Positions 33,447 to 45,608 of a DNA stretch of 64,000 bases are shown here, in pieces. Each line of letters opens with the position of its first letter. The first letter of the stretch is position 1. Under the pieces are notes generated by a model, which was not told the origin of the DNA, searched no databases, and was given only the letters and a program-made list of their open reading frames with translations. The position numbers were made by a program, and so were the translations under genes. The stretch is from Mangifera indica. Lineage: Eukaryota; Streptophyta; Magnoliopsida; Sapindales; Anacardiaceae. Where the stretch lies: contig NC_058146.1 of NCBI RefSeq assembly GCF_011075055.1, positions 5,208,001-5,272,000 of the forward strand, in the 5' to 3' direction.

Positions 33447-34834
33447 GATTGAAACAACCAAAGGTCACCCAACAAAAAATGGGCAATAGGATAAAGCGAA
33501 CCAAACTATAAAAGGAAACCATCTCTTAAGTTATTATTTAAGCGCATATAAAGATAGGACTCAATAGAGGGACAAAAGAGACAAAAGCACAGAAAGACTG
33601 TCCAGCAGTACAAACTGTACAATCCATACAAGGCGAAAAACTGGGCAAGGCAAAAAACTGGGCCAACGCTGAACGGCTGGCCAGGAGAAGAACAAGCAAT
33701 TTTGCTGAGCTTGTTACGTGCATGGTGAGACTGTTACTCAAAAGATCAACGCAACTTCTATTTTTCAGATAAATAAGTAGTTTTCAGATGAATAGTTGTG
33801 ATTAGGGTTGTTATTTTAGGCGATTTTTCCAGTTGTAATATTTAAGTTTGTATAAAAAACCCCAAAATGTATTCAGTTGAAATATAGATTGATTTTGTTG
33901 AGATATTTTTCATATTCAAGAAATTGTGTCCTCTCTTTTCCTTTAACCGGTTGCTTATTTTTCACAAAGACTTTTGAGTCAATTGTTGAATTCCTAGCAT
34001 TTCACCTTCTCCAATGACTCTTGACTCAATTGGTGCATAGTTTCCGTAATTCATACGTAAATAAGGTTGCATTTAATGTAAAAGAGTTAACAGGACTCGT
34101 TTGTTTTTTTTTTTGGGTTAACTGGGAAACATAGTTCAGTTTGATCGGATAAGTAAACCTTATAATACAGTGATCAGATTTATAATCACAATATTTAATA
34201 AATCAGAGTTTTACAAACGTGGAAGAAGAATGAGACATTGATTTCTTATGAATTGAATTTATTTTTCATATTCTTCTCTTTGTTATTTATTATCTTTGTA
34301 TGAATGCATAACCATACTAGCGGGATTTCATAGGTTTATGTGGTTTCATTTTCACCCTTCCCTTTCTTCAGAAAGAAGAAAGGTTGTCTCTTGACTTTTG
34401 GCAACGTTTTTCATGTTAAAGACTTTGTGAACGAAAGAGACTTACACTGATGTATGATATAGATACCAAAAGTGTCAGTAATCTAATATCATAATTATCA
34501 ATATTTTATGATACAATATAAATAAAAAGTTATATGTATCATAAAGTGTATCATAATTTATATGAGAGAATTCGTATATTGTATGATACGATATATATTA
34601 CTGATTTAAAAAAATGATAATATAGTAAGAATGTATATGAGAAATTTTAAATTTTTATAGGCGTTTGTAACATTTTTTAAAATGATTACGTGTATATTTT
34701 ATTTTTTAGTATTTTACTTTTTAAAAGATATATCATACGATTCGATACGATATTCAATACATAATAGATAAAATTAGATTTTTTATACGCGATTTGACTA
34801 CTATATCTAATACACCTTAATTGGTGCCCAAAAT

Positions 34835-34994
34835 ATTGAATATTTTTATGTGTACAATTTTGTATACAAATAATTACATGTCACTATATGATTGGAAAGT
34901 TTTAAATTAAAGATAAAACAGTATTTAATCATATGGTGACATATTTTATTTATGTATAAAGTTATATAAATTATTTATATACATGGTTTTATTA
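34835..34994. mobile_element. MITE copy 2 (family of 1319-1499)
   Basis: Shares the block order of the 1.3-kb copy: TTTTTATGTGTACAATTT, TATACAAATAATTACATG, a central TATGATTGGAAAGTTTTAAATTAAAG segment, then ATCATATGGTGACAT and closing sequence near TATATACATGGTTTTATT. Ends are approximate. Confidence 0.5.
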
Positions 34995-35168
34995 AATTAG
35001 ATTTAGACGTATGCCAATTCAAGTGAAACTTGACTGCCTCTTACGAATAGAATTACACCAATTAAAAAGTAACAACCCTTGGATCTTTCAATTTGCCATG
35101 AAACATTTTATAATTTCCTTTTCTTAGGTACTTGCTATTTTTATAGCTTGCACAAGCAGATATTCAAT

Positions 35169-35525
35169 TTTTTTTTATAATGACTAACTTTATTTGAATT
35201 AAAGAGTCTTTTGGGATAAAATCAATTAATTAAATAAAATAAATCTCAAATTTAGTAGTCGATCTTATAATTATAAAACAATTTTTTTTTTTTAAAAACG
35301 AAGAACTTTATTTGAGTCAGGTTACATTTTTGGCACGTAACCAATCATATAGAGTATAACAAACTCTGAGTTTAATAATCGATCTTATAACTATTAAATT
35401 AATTTTTTTTACAACGAAAAACTTTATTCAAATCAAAACACCTTTTTGAGACAAAACCAATTACATCAAATAAAATAAACTTCGAATCTAATAAATGATC
35501 TTATACTCACTAAACCAATTAAATT
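35169..35525. repeat. Three diverged tandem repeats of about 118-125 bp
   Basis: Copies begin near 35169, 35282 and 35401. Each has a T-rich start, then ACTTTATT-(C/T)-(A/G)A-(A/T)T, then a poly-pyrimidine block, then CAAT-A-A, then TTTA-TA-(T/A)CGATCTTATA. A fourth, more distant copy lies alone at 36186-36365 with the same block order (CCTCATTCAAACC, TTTCTTTGGTATCGGATTAA, then TTATTAATCTCACAATCATT). Confidence 0.55.
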
Positions 35526-37619
35526 AAAATTTTAATTTTAATATATCATTAAAAAAACTTTAAACTTATCATCTTATACCTAAATCATCCTCATTTACTG
35601 CAAAAACTATGCAGGAGTCAGCATGTTCATTTTTCCTGCAGTGAAAGAGGAAGATTTTTCCTTCACAGATCGTTTAAATCGAATTTAGCTGAGTGATTTT
35701 AGTCAAATATTGACTCATTATATATGACGAAAAAAACCTACAGTACAATGTAGGACCAGAGACATTAATCATGATAGAGCATTTCAAAGGTCGTTTTGTT
35801 GAATAAGTTTGATTGAAATTATGCAACATGTTTTTCTTCGGAATTCGTATTGACTACAGAGAGAGAGAGAGACGAGTGTCTTTCCCTTATAGTATGTTTG
35901 AATATTCTTCTTCAAACTCACTACATTGATTGATTTATAAAGATCGAAAGCCACTAGGAACCAAGTGGAAGCTACAATTGGAGAAACCATCTTAAATACT
36001 TTCATTTAAATTATAAATTATATCAAGTATTCATTGCAAAATTCAAATCAAAAGAGAAAGAGAATTCAAGATTTTGTAGTTTCATCTCGCTTTCTCTATA
36101 TTGCATGTGTATACACAAGATATATTTTCAATTTTGTCAGGTGATCTCAAGTATATCTAGATGAGTTTGACCTTTAAAAATATGGTCTTTTTTTTTTTTT
36201 TTTGTCAAAGTAAGGAGGAACCTCATTCAAACCAAAGCATTTCTTTGGTATCGGATTAATCATATCAAGTAAAATAAATTTTAAGTCCAGTTATTAATCT
36301 CACAATCATTGAATCAAATAAATCAAAAGTTTAATTTCGATATATCATTATATAAGACTTGAATCTATATTTTTTTTATATATAAAATCTCCTCTTTTAC
36401 TATTTAAATTATCTCTTAAAGGTTGTATCGACATAACAAATAATTATCATTGAAACTTCTAACAATACAAGTTCAACAATATTGATTTTATGTCGGTAAA
36501 AATAATAACGGCATTAATAAATGTCATTAAAATTCATCAAAAAAAATTGTCATTAAAAGTTTATTAAGTTGTAGTGTAAGCCTAAAAAAATTAGAATTTA
36601 GATATATCCTGACAAGGATCTAAAAAATTACTAGCCAGGACAAGCCTGTTAATTAAGAGCTTAATTGTCAAAATTGCAAGTTTCAAAACTAATTAGAAGC
36701 TCAATTTAATAAATTTCTTCAACTTCTGCAAAAACCCACCTCCTCATTTCAGTAGTTCATGCCGTGGTGAAGCACACTGAATTCTTTTTATGGAATCCAA
36801 TGATCCCAACAGGAAAATAAATAAAGAAGACAAGGGTTCTTTTGAAGAGATTACAGCACGACTTTGTAGTTCATCCATGAAAATATCTAAGTAAAATTCA
36901 TGTAACACTCTTCAAAAACTATGAGAATCAATCGTATTCTTTCATATATAATTTCAGAAAAAATACATGTATATATACATTTTAATTCTAACTAGAACGT
37001 TTTGGTGAGGGAAAAGACTCGTTTACCTGACAAAATAATTTTCTACTTATCTAGAAGTTTGTTTAAAGAGGTTTAATAATCAATTAATGCATGTTCATTT
37101 CCGAATTAATTCTTCTCTTCAATAATAAGAGCCTCCCAACCCCCTCCTACATAGGCCTTGATTAAGCCACACTATAATGTGTTTGGCTCAAAACATGTGT
37201 AGACTCAAGGAGACATTACCCAGATTGAAATCTATAATTAATTACTAATTAATGCTTAATTAAGATACGATACAAATCAAAATTAACTGATATGATGGGT
37301 AATTTAATGATTAATTCTACACTACAGCCAAGAAGATAAAAAGGAAAACTGATGAAAATGTGGGATTCTCATGTAACGTTTGAAAAGATTGTTTGTGGAC
37401 CATTTGAGTTCTTCAAGGTGAAACTTTTACTCAAACATTGGGTTGAATTATTTTTCTCTTCGCTTTTTCCTTTCTTCAGATTAATTTCTGGGAAGAGTTC
37501 ACAAGAAAAAAATTTTCTTTTCTTTTTGGAAACTCTTAAAACGAAAAATTCCCATTACCGAATGTATGCTAAGATTCTAAATTTATGTGCATATGCCTGG
37601 TTATTCAGCCATTGAAGCT

Positions 37620-37620
37620 T

Positions 37621-37661
<41 letters not shown>
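37620..37661. repeat. CT microsatellite
   Basis: About twenty consecutive CT units, 148 bp from the stop codon of the GARP gene on its 3' side. Possibly transcribed in its 3' untranslated region; length polymorphism is likely. Confidence 0.9.
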
Positions 37662-37664
<3 letters not shown>

Positions 37665-37808
37665 GCATACAAAACAGTGGAAAAAACAAGAAGAGCGCAG
37701 TTGAAAATATGATCACCTTATGAATATGGTAGCTGGTACAGTATGACAGTGATGATGATCAAATCTTGAGCACAAGTACTTAAAGATCTCACTTAGAAAT
37801 TGTCTCAT

Positions 37809-39096
37809 TCATAAAGTCAGATCTAGAGTACTTGCGGTCCCTTCATGCGGCCTCTTCATCGAATCATGATCTCCCTCCTTCAACCTGCTGCTGATTTTTG
37901 AAGATGAAGATGAAGACAGAGAAAGAGACAAGCTACTATCAACTTCATCACCTAATTCCAAATAATAATTCGCCTTTTTATCTCCTTCGTGAATATAACT
38001 CTCTGGTTTGACTTCAAGTGATAAATTTAAATCAATATTTTGCCCACATTCTGGTTCCAAATTACTCTTTCTTTTAACCCCGCTTCTCAGTTCTTCAATC
38101 ATTTGCCAACTGCTGCTTTTATGACTCAATCGATCATTTGGGATTGATCTATCGTTGGCGGCTCTTTGAAGTGCATTCTTATTGATCATCTTTGGGCTGC
38201 CATAGCTTTGGTTTTCATATCCTCTCCAAGAATAATCACCATATCTGAAAGAAAGAAACACCGTCTCAATGGGGTTACTAATTAAAGTGATCTGCAGAAA
38301 CTCACTTCAGCACTCAAAAAAGGGAGAGAATTTGCACCTTCTTGTTTTTACCTTAAACTCGAAGAAGGCCCTTGATTATTGAAACTCTGTAACATGGAAA
38401 GTTGGCTCAAATGATATATCTGGTTACCGCCTTCCAAGACAAGCCCTTGCTCTGTCATCATTGTAAGAAAGAAGCAATAATCCATGAAGAAACCTAATAT
38501 TGGAGCTAGCCACAATTAATTAATCATAGATTACAGGAAAATAATATCATCACCTTGATTTGGGTCATCAATCTTCTTGTTCCTATACATCTATCAAATA
38601 AAAAGAAAGAGTTAAGAAATGAATTAACATGTCTTTTAAAACAAGATTAAATTGTTGAATTTCAATCAATTCACCTGAAGATGACTCTTTACATGAGCGA
38701 TGGTAAGGCCCTTGATGTTCATAAATTGAAGAACCAACTTAGGAGTTGCTCCTGCAGTAGTGACAAATTCAAACCATTTCAACTCAAATTCCATTTATTT
38801 CCTTCTAAATATTTTATTCAAAGCACAAGAACTGGAATCAGTTACTCACTCTCTTGTCCTCCTAGTCTCTCTACAGCATGAATAAAGCAAAGATGGAGCT
38901 CCGGAGTCCACCGGAGTCTCGGCGTCTTGGAGCGGCGATACTGCCGTGAAGATCCGCCACCTCCCTTCTTTCCATTGTCTTCAACGGAGCTATCGCTTGA
39001 ACTCTCTTCTTTTGTTGACTTACAAATTTTATCTGCTTCTTCTCCCTCATCTTCACTATCATTAATTCTCTGAGAAGTATCAAATACTCCTTTCAT
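37809..39096 (-). CDS. GARP (MYB-SHAQKYF) transcription factor with EAR motifs
   Basis: Five exons join without frame loss: 38850-39096, 38675-38751, 38554-38590, 38352-38451 and 37809-38244, giving 298 residues. Exons 1-3 together encode the GARP DNA-binding domain (about residues 62-119): PRLRWTPELHLCFIHAVERLGGQE, then RATPKLVLQFMNIKGL, then TIAHVKSHLQMYR, which is the SHAQKYF-type third helix. The N-terminus is acidic and serine-rich. The C-terminal half contains a DLNLSL segment and ends in LDLTL; both match EAR-type repression motifs (LxLxL, DLNxxP-like), so this is probably a transcriptional repressor. It resembles the Arabidopsis At2g40260/At2g38300 group, not a two-component ARR-B protein because no receiver domain is present. 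A TATA-like element lies about 110 bp upstream of the ATG. Confidence 0.92.
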
Positions 39097-39200
39097 CTCA
39101 ATTCCTCAGCTGAATTTCAAGCTTCAAAACAATTCTTTGATCTTTTTTTTTTCCTTTTTGAATTTCTAATTCTTCTCTTACAGCCACACTTCCTATTTGA

Positions 39201-39213
39201 GATTTATATATAG
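39201..39213 (-). promoter_or_regulatory. Candidate TATA box of the GARP gene
   Basis: On the minus strand CTATATATAAATC lies 105-117 bp upstream of the start codon at 39096, at a reasonable distance for a leader of about 80 nt. Position and sequence only. Confidence 0.5.
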
Positions 39214-39679
39214 TTTAGAATATAGCTGCAGCTAAGCACTTGCACTACTAGGTACAACACTTTAATAGGGAATTAAACTCTAGCCTGCTTGACCCATGAA
39301 GGAAATCTCTCTCTAATTCTTTCTCTTTCTGTCTCTCATTTTTGTGATATTTTAATTGAATAAGTCGTGCTTTTCTGCATGCATGATGACATGTGTGCAT
39401 GTGTACATGCATATATGTATGTCTAATATAATGACACATATTTTTACATATTAATAAAAAATTTATTGGTTGGAAAGGGAAAATTAAATTAAAGTATTGA
39501 TTGAAACTTTATGCAGTGATGATTAAATACAGCGAATAACAAGCCTTATAATTCCTTTCATGGTGGGAAATTGTGGAAATCAAGCTTGACATAATTTAGA
39601 AAATGCTATGGCTTTACATGGTTATAGATATTATATTTTATACCATATCATTATTCAATATAGTTTAATATTTCAATAA

Positions 39680-39999
39680 AACTAAGCATACATATTTTTT
39701 ATATATCATTTGGATACACAAATAATGTGTTATCATATAATTGGATGATTTTGAATTAAAGATAAAATAACACATAATCAGATGACAATAAATCATTTAT
39801 ATACTCAAATTATATATTAAAAATATGTATACATAATATTGTTCTTCTAGAGCAAAGCTACAAGTACACACTTTGAGTGCACAAAATATATACTCAGATG
39901 ATGTATCATCAATCATTAATTTAAAATTACATAATCATATAATGATACATTATCTATATACCTATTTTATATACCCGAAGTGTGTATAAATAGTTTTAT
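39680..39999. mobile_element. Two adjacent MITE copies (family of 1319-1499)
   Basis: Copy 3 (about 39680-39842) has ATACATATTTTTTATATATC at the left and AAAAATATGTATACATAATATTG at the right. Copy 4 (about 39851-39999) has TACACACTTTGAGTGCACAAAAT at the left and a mirrored CCCGAAGTGTGTATAAATAG at the right. Both share the central TTTAAAATTA/TTTTGAATTAAAG-type block with ATCATATAAT on either side. Confidence 0.5.
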
Positions 40000-40275
40000 T
40001 GTTAATAACAAATATTAAAATATTATTTTACTTAAATGTTCTTGGATATAATTATTATAAAATATTTTTTTGTATTAGTTGTTATATTGAATTAAAAAAT
40101 TGTATTTTTATTACAAAAAATTAATAAAGATAGAGGTGATAATTAAAATATTCATTTTATTACATGTCATATTAACACGGATAATACAAAATTATTAAAA
40201 ATTTTATTATTTAATAAATTAAATAAAATAATTTTAATAATAAAAAATAAATTATCAAAATAATTTTTTGGTAAC
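39999..40275. repeat. AT-rich dispersed repeat, copy 3
   Basis: Shares AAATTAAATAAAATAATTTT, then a run of AT, then AAATTATCAAAATAATTTT with the copies at 14985-15415 and 17505-17905. It lies directly next to MITE copy 4, which makes the exact border uncertain. Confidence 0.45.
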
Positions 40276-41518
40276 AATCACGCATTTATTTATAAATGTA
40301 ACATGATTATAAACCGATCAACTACATGTGTCGCTTTTAGGAACTGGCTAGGTCCCATTACCGAATATCCGATGTAAAATGGATTAAAAACAAATGAAAA
40401 TAAAAGAAAAAAAAAAATTGAAGGCGCTGAGTTCTTGTGAACGGAGGTAGCCATAAAGTATAGCGTACGAGATAGGAAGAGAATGTGGCTATGTAAAAGC
40501 TGCAGGTTGCTGGCTGTCAACCATAAGCACAAACACAAAGTTTAACTTGGAAAATTAGCCACTGCGTTTACGTCGAGAATCACGGACCCGTCTTTAGCCT
40601 AGGCGCTACCATCGTCAACCTTCCAAGATATCAGTAATCTCTCTCTCTCTTCTGTGGCTTATTTACAGTCACATAAAATTAACCCTAGTCTTCTTCTACC
40701 TCAAGTCTCATGCTTCATTCATATCTCTATTCTCTCTCTATTTATTCCTAACCTAATCCTGACCCCACGTTTAGAAAACAAAACACGTAAAACATAAGCG
40801 CCCGACATGACTGGTCTTTGCCTGGGCCACCTATAAGTAAGAAAATGAATGTAGGAGGAATTTAAAGTTTCCGGTTCTCAAGGGGTAGCTTTAACTGTTC
40901 AGAGCTGTTGACGTTAGAGTAAAATAAATATCTTAAATTATTCAATTTCAGGATCTTCTGGTCGGTCAAATCCCAATATAAGACAGATTAACTCGGATGG
41001 AGTTTCTCGTCATTTAAAAAATAAAACTTTCTCATATTCATGATGACGATGATGATCAATTCAATGAGATTTACAAATTTTTTAAGTTTTAATAAATAGA
41101 AAAACCACCCAGGAGTTTTAGTTGTTTTTGAACTAATTAATTGTTTACAAAGATTGCGGTGGAGAGGTCAAGAAGAAGTCAGTCAGCCGCTTTTCTCTGT
41201 CTAAAGGGACAATTTAGAAACGTTTAAGCATCAACTAAGATGAGTATTGGGTTTGAGTGGTATGATTTTGTGCAGTATGATCTTTCTTTCTCTTACTCTT
41301 CTTTCCTATGAGAAAACTAAAAGTCTTTCTTGCATGTAAGCGACGCCGATCACCATTTATGGCCTCCTTTCCTTTTGCTTTATCTTTGTATCAAATAGCA
41401 GTTGGGTCCAGCTGCTTCTGGTGAACTAAGAAGAACATTAAATAAAATTCTGAAAATTTTGACATCAACAAGAAAAAAGAAGACGATGATTTTGATGGTA
41501 AAAAGAGAGAGTTTATAC

Positions 41519-42003
41519 CAACATTTTAAAAACTGGATTAGTGGTCGAATCAGTTGTCTTGCTAGTTCATAGTTAGACAGTTTCAATAAGACAATCAACT
41601 GGTTCAATCCAATTTCAAATTATTATGTATTTCTTGAATAATATTAAACTTTTACCATATTTTTTTAACATAATTTTAAATATGTTAATTAAATAATAGA
41701 CACTCAATTACATAAATAAAGAAAAAAAACCAATTATAAATTTTATCATTAATTCAATTAAAATCTTATAAATTGTAACCTTTTTAAGTTTTAATAAAAC
41801 AAAAATTATGTAATATTATGTAAACAGTTTTGATAGTTTTAAATAGTTTTTCTGCTTCAGTGAGTATATTAAGTTTGATCGAATTTTAAACAAGTCAATA
41901 TTTATACATAGACTGAATCAAATTATAAAATCGAATTAAATTATAGACTAATTTATAATTTAACTGATTGAATCAATTAGTCCGGCTTAGTTTTAAAAAC
42001 ACT
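41519..42003. mobile_element. Inverted-repeat element with 9-bp target duplication
   Basis: A 485-bp non-coding element flanked on both sides by AGTTTATAC (41510-41518 and 42004-42012). The left end CAACATTTTAAAAACTGGATTAG is imperfectly inverted at the right end (CGGCTTAGTTTTAAAAACACT). Most of the interior is AT-rich and pairs only near the ends. The 9-bp duplication again suggests Mutator-like mobilisation. A relative is at 32847-33446, and a piece lies at about 29926-30040. Confidence 0.65.
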
Positions 42004-43410
42004 AGTTTATACTGTTTACTTGTTGAAGCAAATTGAGTTGATGATTGTGAAAAAAAGAAATTACACTGAAAGAAGAGAAAGCTCAAATCCATCATTCATT
42101 TTCATTCTTCCACTGTCACTCACGAGTGGGCAACTTTTGACCTAATCAAACTTTAGGTTGTCACTTTTGTTAATTTCTGCATGAAACCCTATATTCCACC
42201 CACGTGTATTCTCAACTTATTCATGGATTGCTTGCACCTGCATGCAGCTTTATATGATTTTTGTAACATCACAGATAACCATCAACTGAAAGGCTTCGTC
42301 TTTTCAGCTCACATCACGAGCTTCTTCTTCTTCACATCATATCAATCACAGCCATCCAAATTTTAGAATCCATCGGTAATAGTTACCCCAATTAATGAAC
42401 TCTGCCTTTGCTTCTGTTCATCTTCCAACATAAATTTGATTGAAAATTCTTATGCACGAAGGTATTAAGGGATAATAATTTATCTATTTTGTAAAGCTTT
42501 TTAAAATTTGAAAAAGCTATAAGAAATACTCCTTTTTTTATTTTCTTTTTATACGTCTTGGAGATGGAGTTTGGAAAAAATTCAATGAAGATATGATATA
42601 TAGTTGGCTTTATATATAAGAGAAGTCAAAGAAATAAATAAAGGGAATTTTGATGACACGCTTAAAATATTTTTGTTAGGAGAAAAGGAAACCGAGCGTG
42701 TGTGTGGGGGTGTGGAAGTCATATGAGGCTATGTTGCCTTGCGGGTTTGGTTGACAGATTCGGCCTAAACTTAGCCCAACTAGCCAACCTATCAAGTCAA
42801 CCCTCAACCCCTCCTTTGTTTTTGTTTTTGCTTTTGTTTTGCCTTTTTTATAAATTAATTCAAATCAATGTTTGACAAGAGCGTTGGATTCAAAGCAAGT
42901 TTATTTGAATTCGAAACGAGTTTATTTTGAACAAGTGTGAGATAATGAACACAAACCTGAGTACAAACTAGAAAAGTAAAACCAAAAACAAACTCGAGTC
43001 TGAATATGAACTAAAGTCGTGCTCGACTCTCAAGCTAAGTATGGCTCGTTTGAACTTTAAGCAAACGACATTGTTTTCAACCCTACCTAAAGATAGGGTT
43101 AAACTCAAAGCGAATTTGTTCCAATTAGAAACGAGTTTAGCTCGAATGAGTTCGAACACAAGTCTGAGATAACAAACATAAACGTGATCACAAACATGTG
43201 ATTTAGCAAATTTGGCAAGCTTGAACCAAACTTGAGCCAAGTCCAATCCAAAATGAGTCAGACTCTATTTGGGTTTGGCTCGGCTCATTTCTTTCCAGTT
43301 TTAATGACAAGCATGACAAATACTTGAATCTAAGTCTTTTTGTTTAAATTTTTAATATTTTACTAATTTTGTTAACCCCATATGTAACACCCCTTTGTTT
43401 TTACATTTAG

Positions 43411-44016
43411 CCAAAACACTATTTCTCAAGGTTAGTTGGAATAAATTTTAAAAAAATCATAGTTTTATAAAGGTAACAAGGTCATTTGGATTTTTTTTTG
43501 TCTATTTTCTCTTGTTATTTCAATTTACTCCTCTCCCCTGTTTTTTTTTTTAATTTTCTCACTTATTTTTTTTTTTTCATTTTTCAAAATTTTAAGGATG
43601 AATTATAACTTTTAAAAATATTAGAGATATTAATGAAACTTTTAGAGAGTCTTTGAAAATTTGAAAAAGTTTGAAATATTTTTAAAATTTTAATGTCTTT
43701 CGATTGTTTAAAAAATGACAATTACAATTATATAAAAATGATCAAAATATAATATTTTAAAATTAGTTAAAATTTTGATTTTTTTTAAGAGTTTAATGAT
43801 AATTTTTAAATGAATAAGGATGTATTAATGATTTGATATTTATAATAAATATTAATGGTAATTTTTTAACTTCAATAAAGGTAAAACAATCATTTTTAGA
43901 AAAATCAAATATATATACTATCAAAAGTGAATCATAGGTAAAAATATGACTTTTTGAAATTTGAAAGTTGAGAATTTGCATTCATAAAACAAGGGGTGGG
44001 AATAGTGATTTGGCCT
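43411..44016. mobile_element. Possible further foldback element
   Basis: GCCAAAACACTATTTCTC at the left and GGGAATAGTGATTTGGC at the right are inverted and resemble the ends of the 31.6-kb element. The arms pair clearly only over the first 15-18 bases, and no target duplication was found. Low confidence. Confidence 0.35.
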
Positions 44017-44595
44017 TTAAATTTTTATAGTGCACAAGAATGCATGAACCTAGACATGTCTAGGGCTGGTTGGAAAAAGCACGGTCTGTAATTTTACAAA
44101 TTGTGCTAGACCCACAGACATTTTTGGCCCGGGGGGGCGGGGTCTTAGGGTCCGGTCCAACATAGCCCACAAAAAATTAAATAATTAAAATTTTTAAATA
44201 TATATATATATATATATAATATGATGAATTAACTTGTCAAAGTTCACAAAAACACATTCCAAGGGATTATGGGTTATTCCCAGACATTGTCATGCCTTGG
44301 ACCAATACAACCATGAGCATAAGTTAACAGACCATATTAAAATTTGACATGTTATCTATCATTTTTTTTTAACAAAGAACTCCACCCAAATGTAAATAAA
44401 AAGTATAATCTTAATAAATCATAATAAAGATTTTAATCTAAACTCTCTACTTTGAAAACATGTCCTTTTACCACTCGAGTCATTGGGGGGTGTTATCTAT
44501 CACCTTAAATGGTTTGATTTCAAGTCACATCTGCTTCTTTATAAATTATTATGCTTTTTCGCATGTTTAATGTTTTATTCTTGTAGTTTCCAAAA
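44017..44595. other. Spacer, no gene seen
   Basis: Noncoding. Contains an AT microsatellite at about 44198-44218 and a T-rich segment near 44365-44480 that resembles the 35-kb tandem repeat unit. It ends with the left target duplication of the next element. Confidence 0.5.
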
Positions 44596-45608
44596 GGGAG
44601 AAGGACTATTTCCCATCTAACTTTTGATGTGTTTTCGAAATGTCACCCACGACAGATGAAAATCTACTTTTTCCATTTGTGAGTCGTTAATATAGATGAT
44701 ATCTGTTTGCATAAGGGTAAAATAGATATTTTACCCTTATTAGATAAATGATAAAAATACCCCTTAATTTAGTCTGTAAAATTCATCCCAAAATTGATGT
44801 GAGGGTTTTACCATTCATCCCCTTTAGGTTTTAGAAACTAACATTTCACCTTACCTAAAGTTTTTAAACTTTAAAAACTAATATTTTCACCCTCAAACCT
44901 AGGGTTTCCATATTTTTCAAAATACAACCGCCTCTCATAACTTTCAAAACTAGTAGTTTCACCCCCATTCTTCAACTTCATCTCCCGACGTCGTCTCTGG
45001 AGTCGTCACCGGTCTCCTCCTTCTGCTGGTGCGACGGCGGTGGTGCGATGAAGAGATTTTCATCTCCTCGTTGCACGGTGCGACGAAGAGACGGAGATCT
45101 CTTCATCGCACGATGCGATAAAGAAATAGAGATCTCTTCATCGCACCACCGTGCGACGAAGAGGTCTCTCTTCGTCGCTCTACCCAGAAGACGAAGGATG
45201 ACTCTTCGCCATCCTTCGTCGCCCCTCACGTCGTCCAGACTCTACAACGAAGGACGACAAAGCATCATCCTTCGTCTGTTCTTCCAGATCTGGACGACGA
45301 AAGGCGTCGTCCTTTGTAGTCGAAGATGGGAGATCGATCGATTGCGTCGATCGTCGGTGGTGGCTGGAGAAGGAAGCAAACCCTAGGGGTGAAATCTAAA
45401 CTTTTTAAACTTTGAAGATAAGTTAGTTATTAGTTTTTAAGACCTGGAGGGAGAAACGGGAAAATTTTAAAATTTTAAGGTTTTAAATAGTAAATGATAA
45501 TTTTGCCCCTGTCCCTAATTGAAAAATTGGACGGCAGTTTGGTCATGGGTGGAAAAAGTGGTATTTTAAAAACGCATCAAAAGTTAGGTGGGAAATAGTC
45601 CTTCTCCC
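44596..45608. mobile_element. Second palindromic Mutator-like foldback element, 9-bp target duplication
   Basis: A 1013-bp element with perfect outer ends: GGGAGAAGGACTATTTCCCA at the left and the inverse, GGGAAATAGTCCTTCTCCC, at the right. TTTCCAAAA stands on both sides (44587-44595 and 45609-45617). The GACTATTTCCCA(C/T)C core is shared with the 31.6-kb element, so they belong to one family, although the outermost ten bases differ. The centre (about 45000-45340) is GC-rich with repeated CGTCGCAC/GTGCGACG-type blocks that give open frames on both strands; these are a by-product of the inverted arrangement. Confidence 0.85.

Larger units (their letters stand above)
32406..37808. other. Repeat-rich spacer
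   Basis: No supported gene. It contains an inverted-repeat element at about 32847-33446, MITE copy 2 at 34835-34994, diverged tandem repeats at 35169-35525 with a further copy at 36186-36365, and a CT microsatellite at 37620-37661 just past the end of the GARP gene. Short open frames here have no recognisable product. Confidence 0.5.
39214..43410. other. Spacer with several MITE-like elements
   Basis: No supported gene. MITE copies at 39680-39842 and 39851-39999, an AT-rich repeat at 39999-40275 and a 485-bp inverted-repeat element at 41519-42003. The part 40560-41370 is less AT-rich with CT tracts, as in promoter or leader sequence, but no attached exon was found. Confidence 0.45.

Noticed and set aside
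40290..40538. 82-codon minus-strand frame with hydrophobic segments
   Set aside because: No family recognised; T-rich sequence yields Phe/Leu runs by chance.
44978..45386. Open frames of 83 and 112 codons on opposite strands, Arg/Ser/His-rich
   Set aside because: They arise from the GC-rich inverted centre of the foldback element at 44596-45608; their composition and mirrored repeats do not look like a protein.
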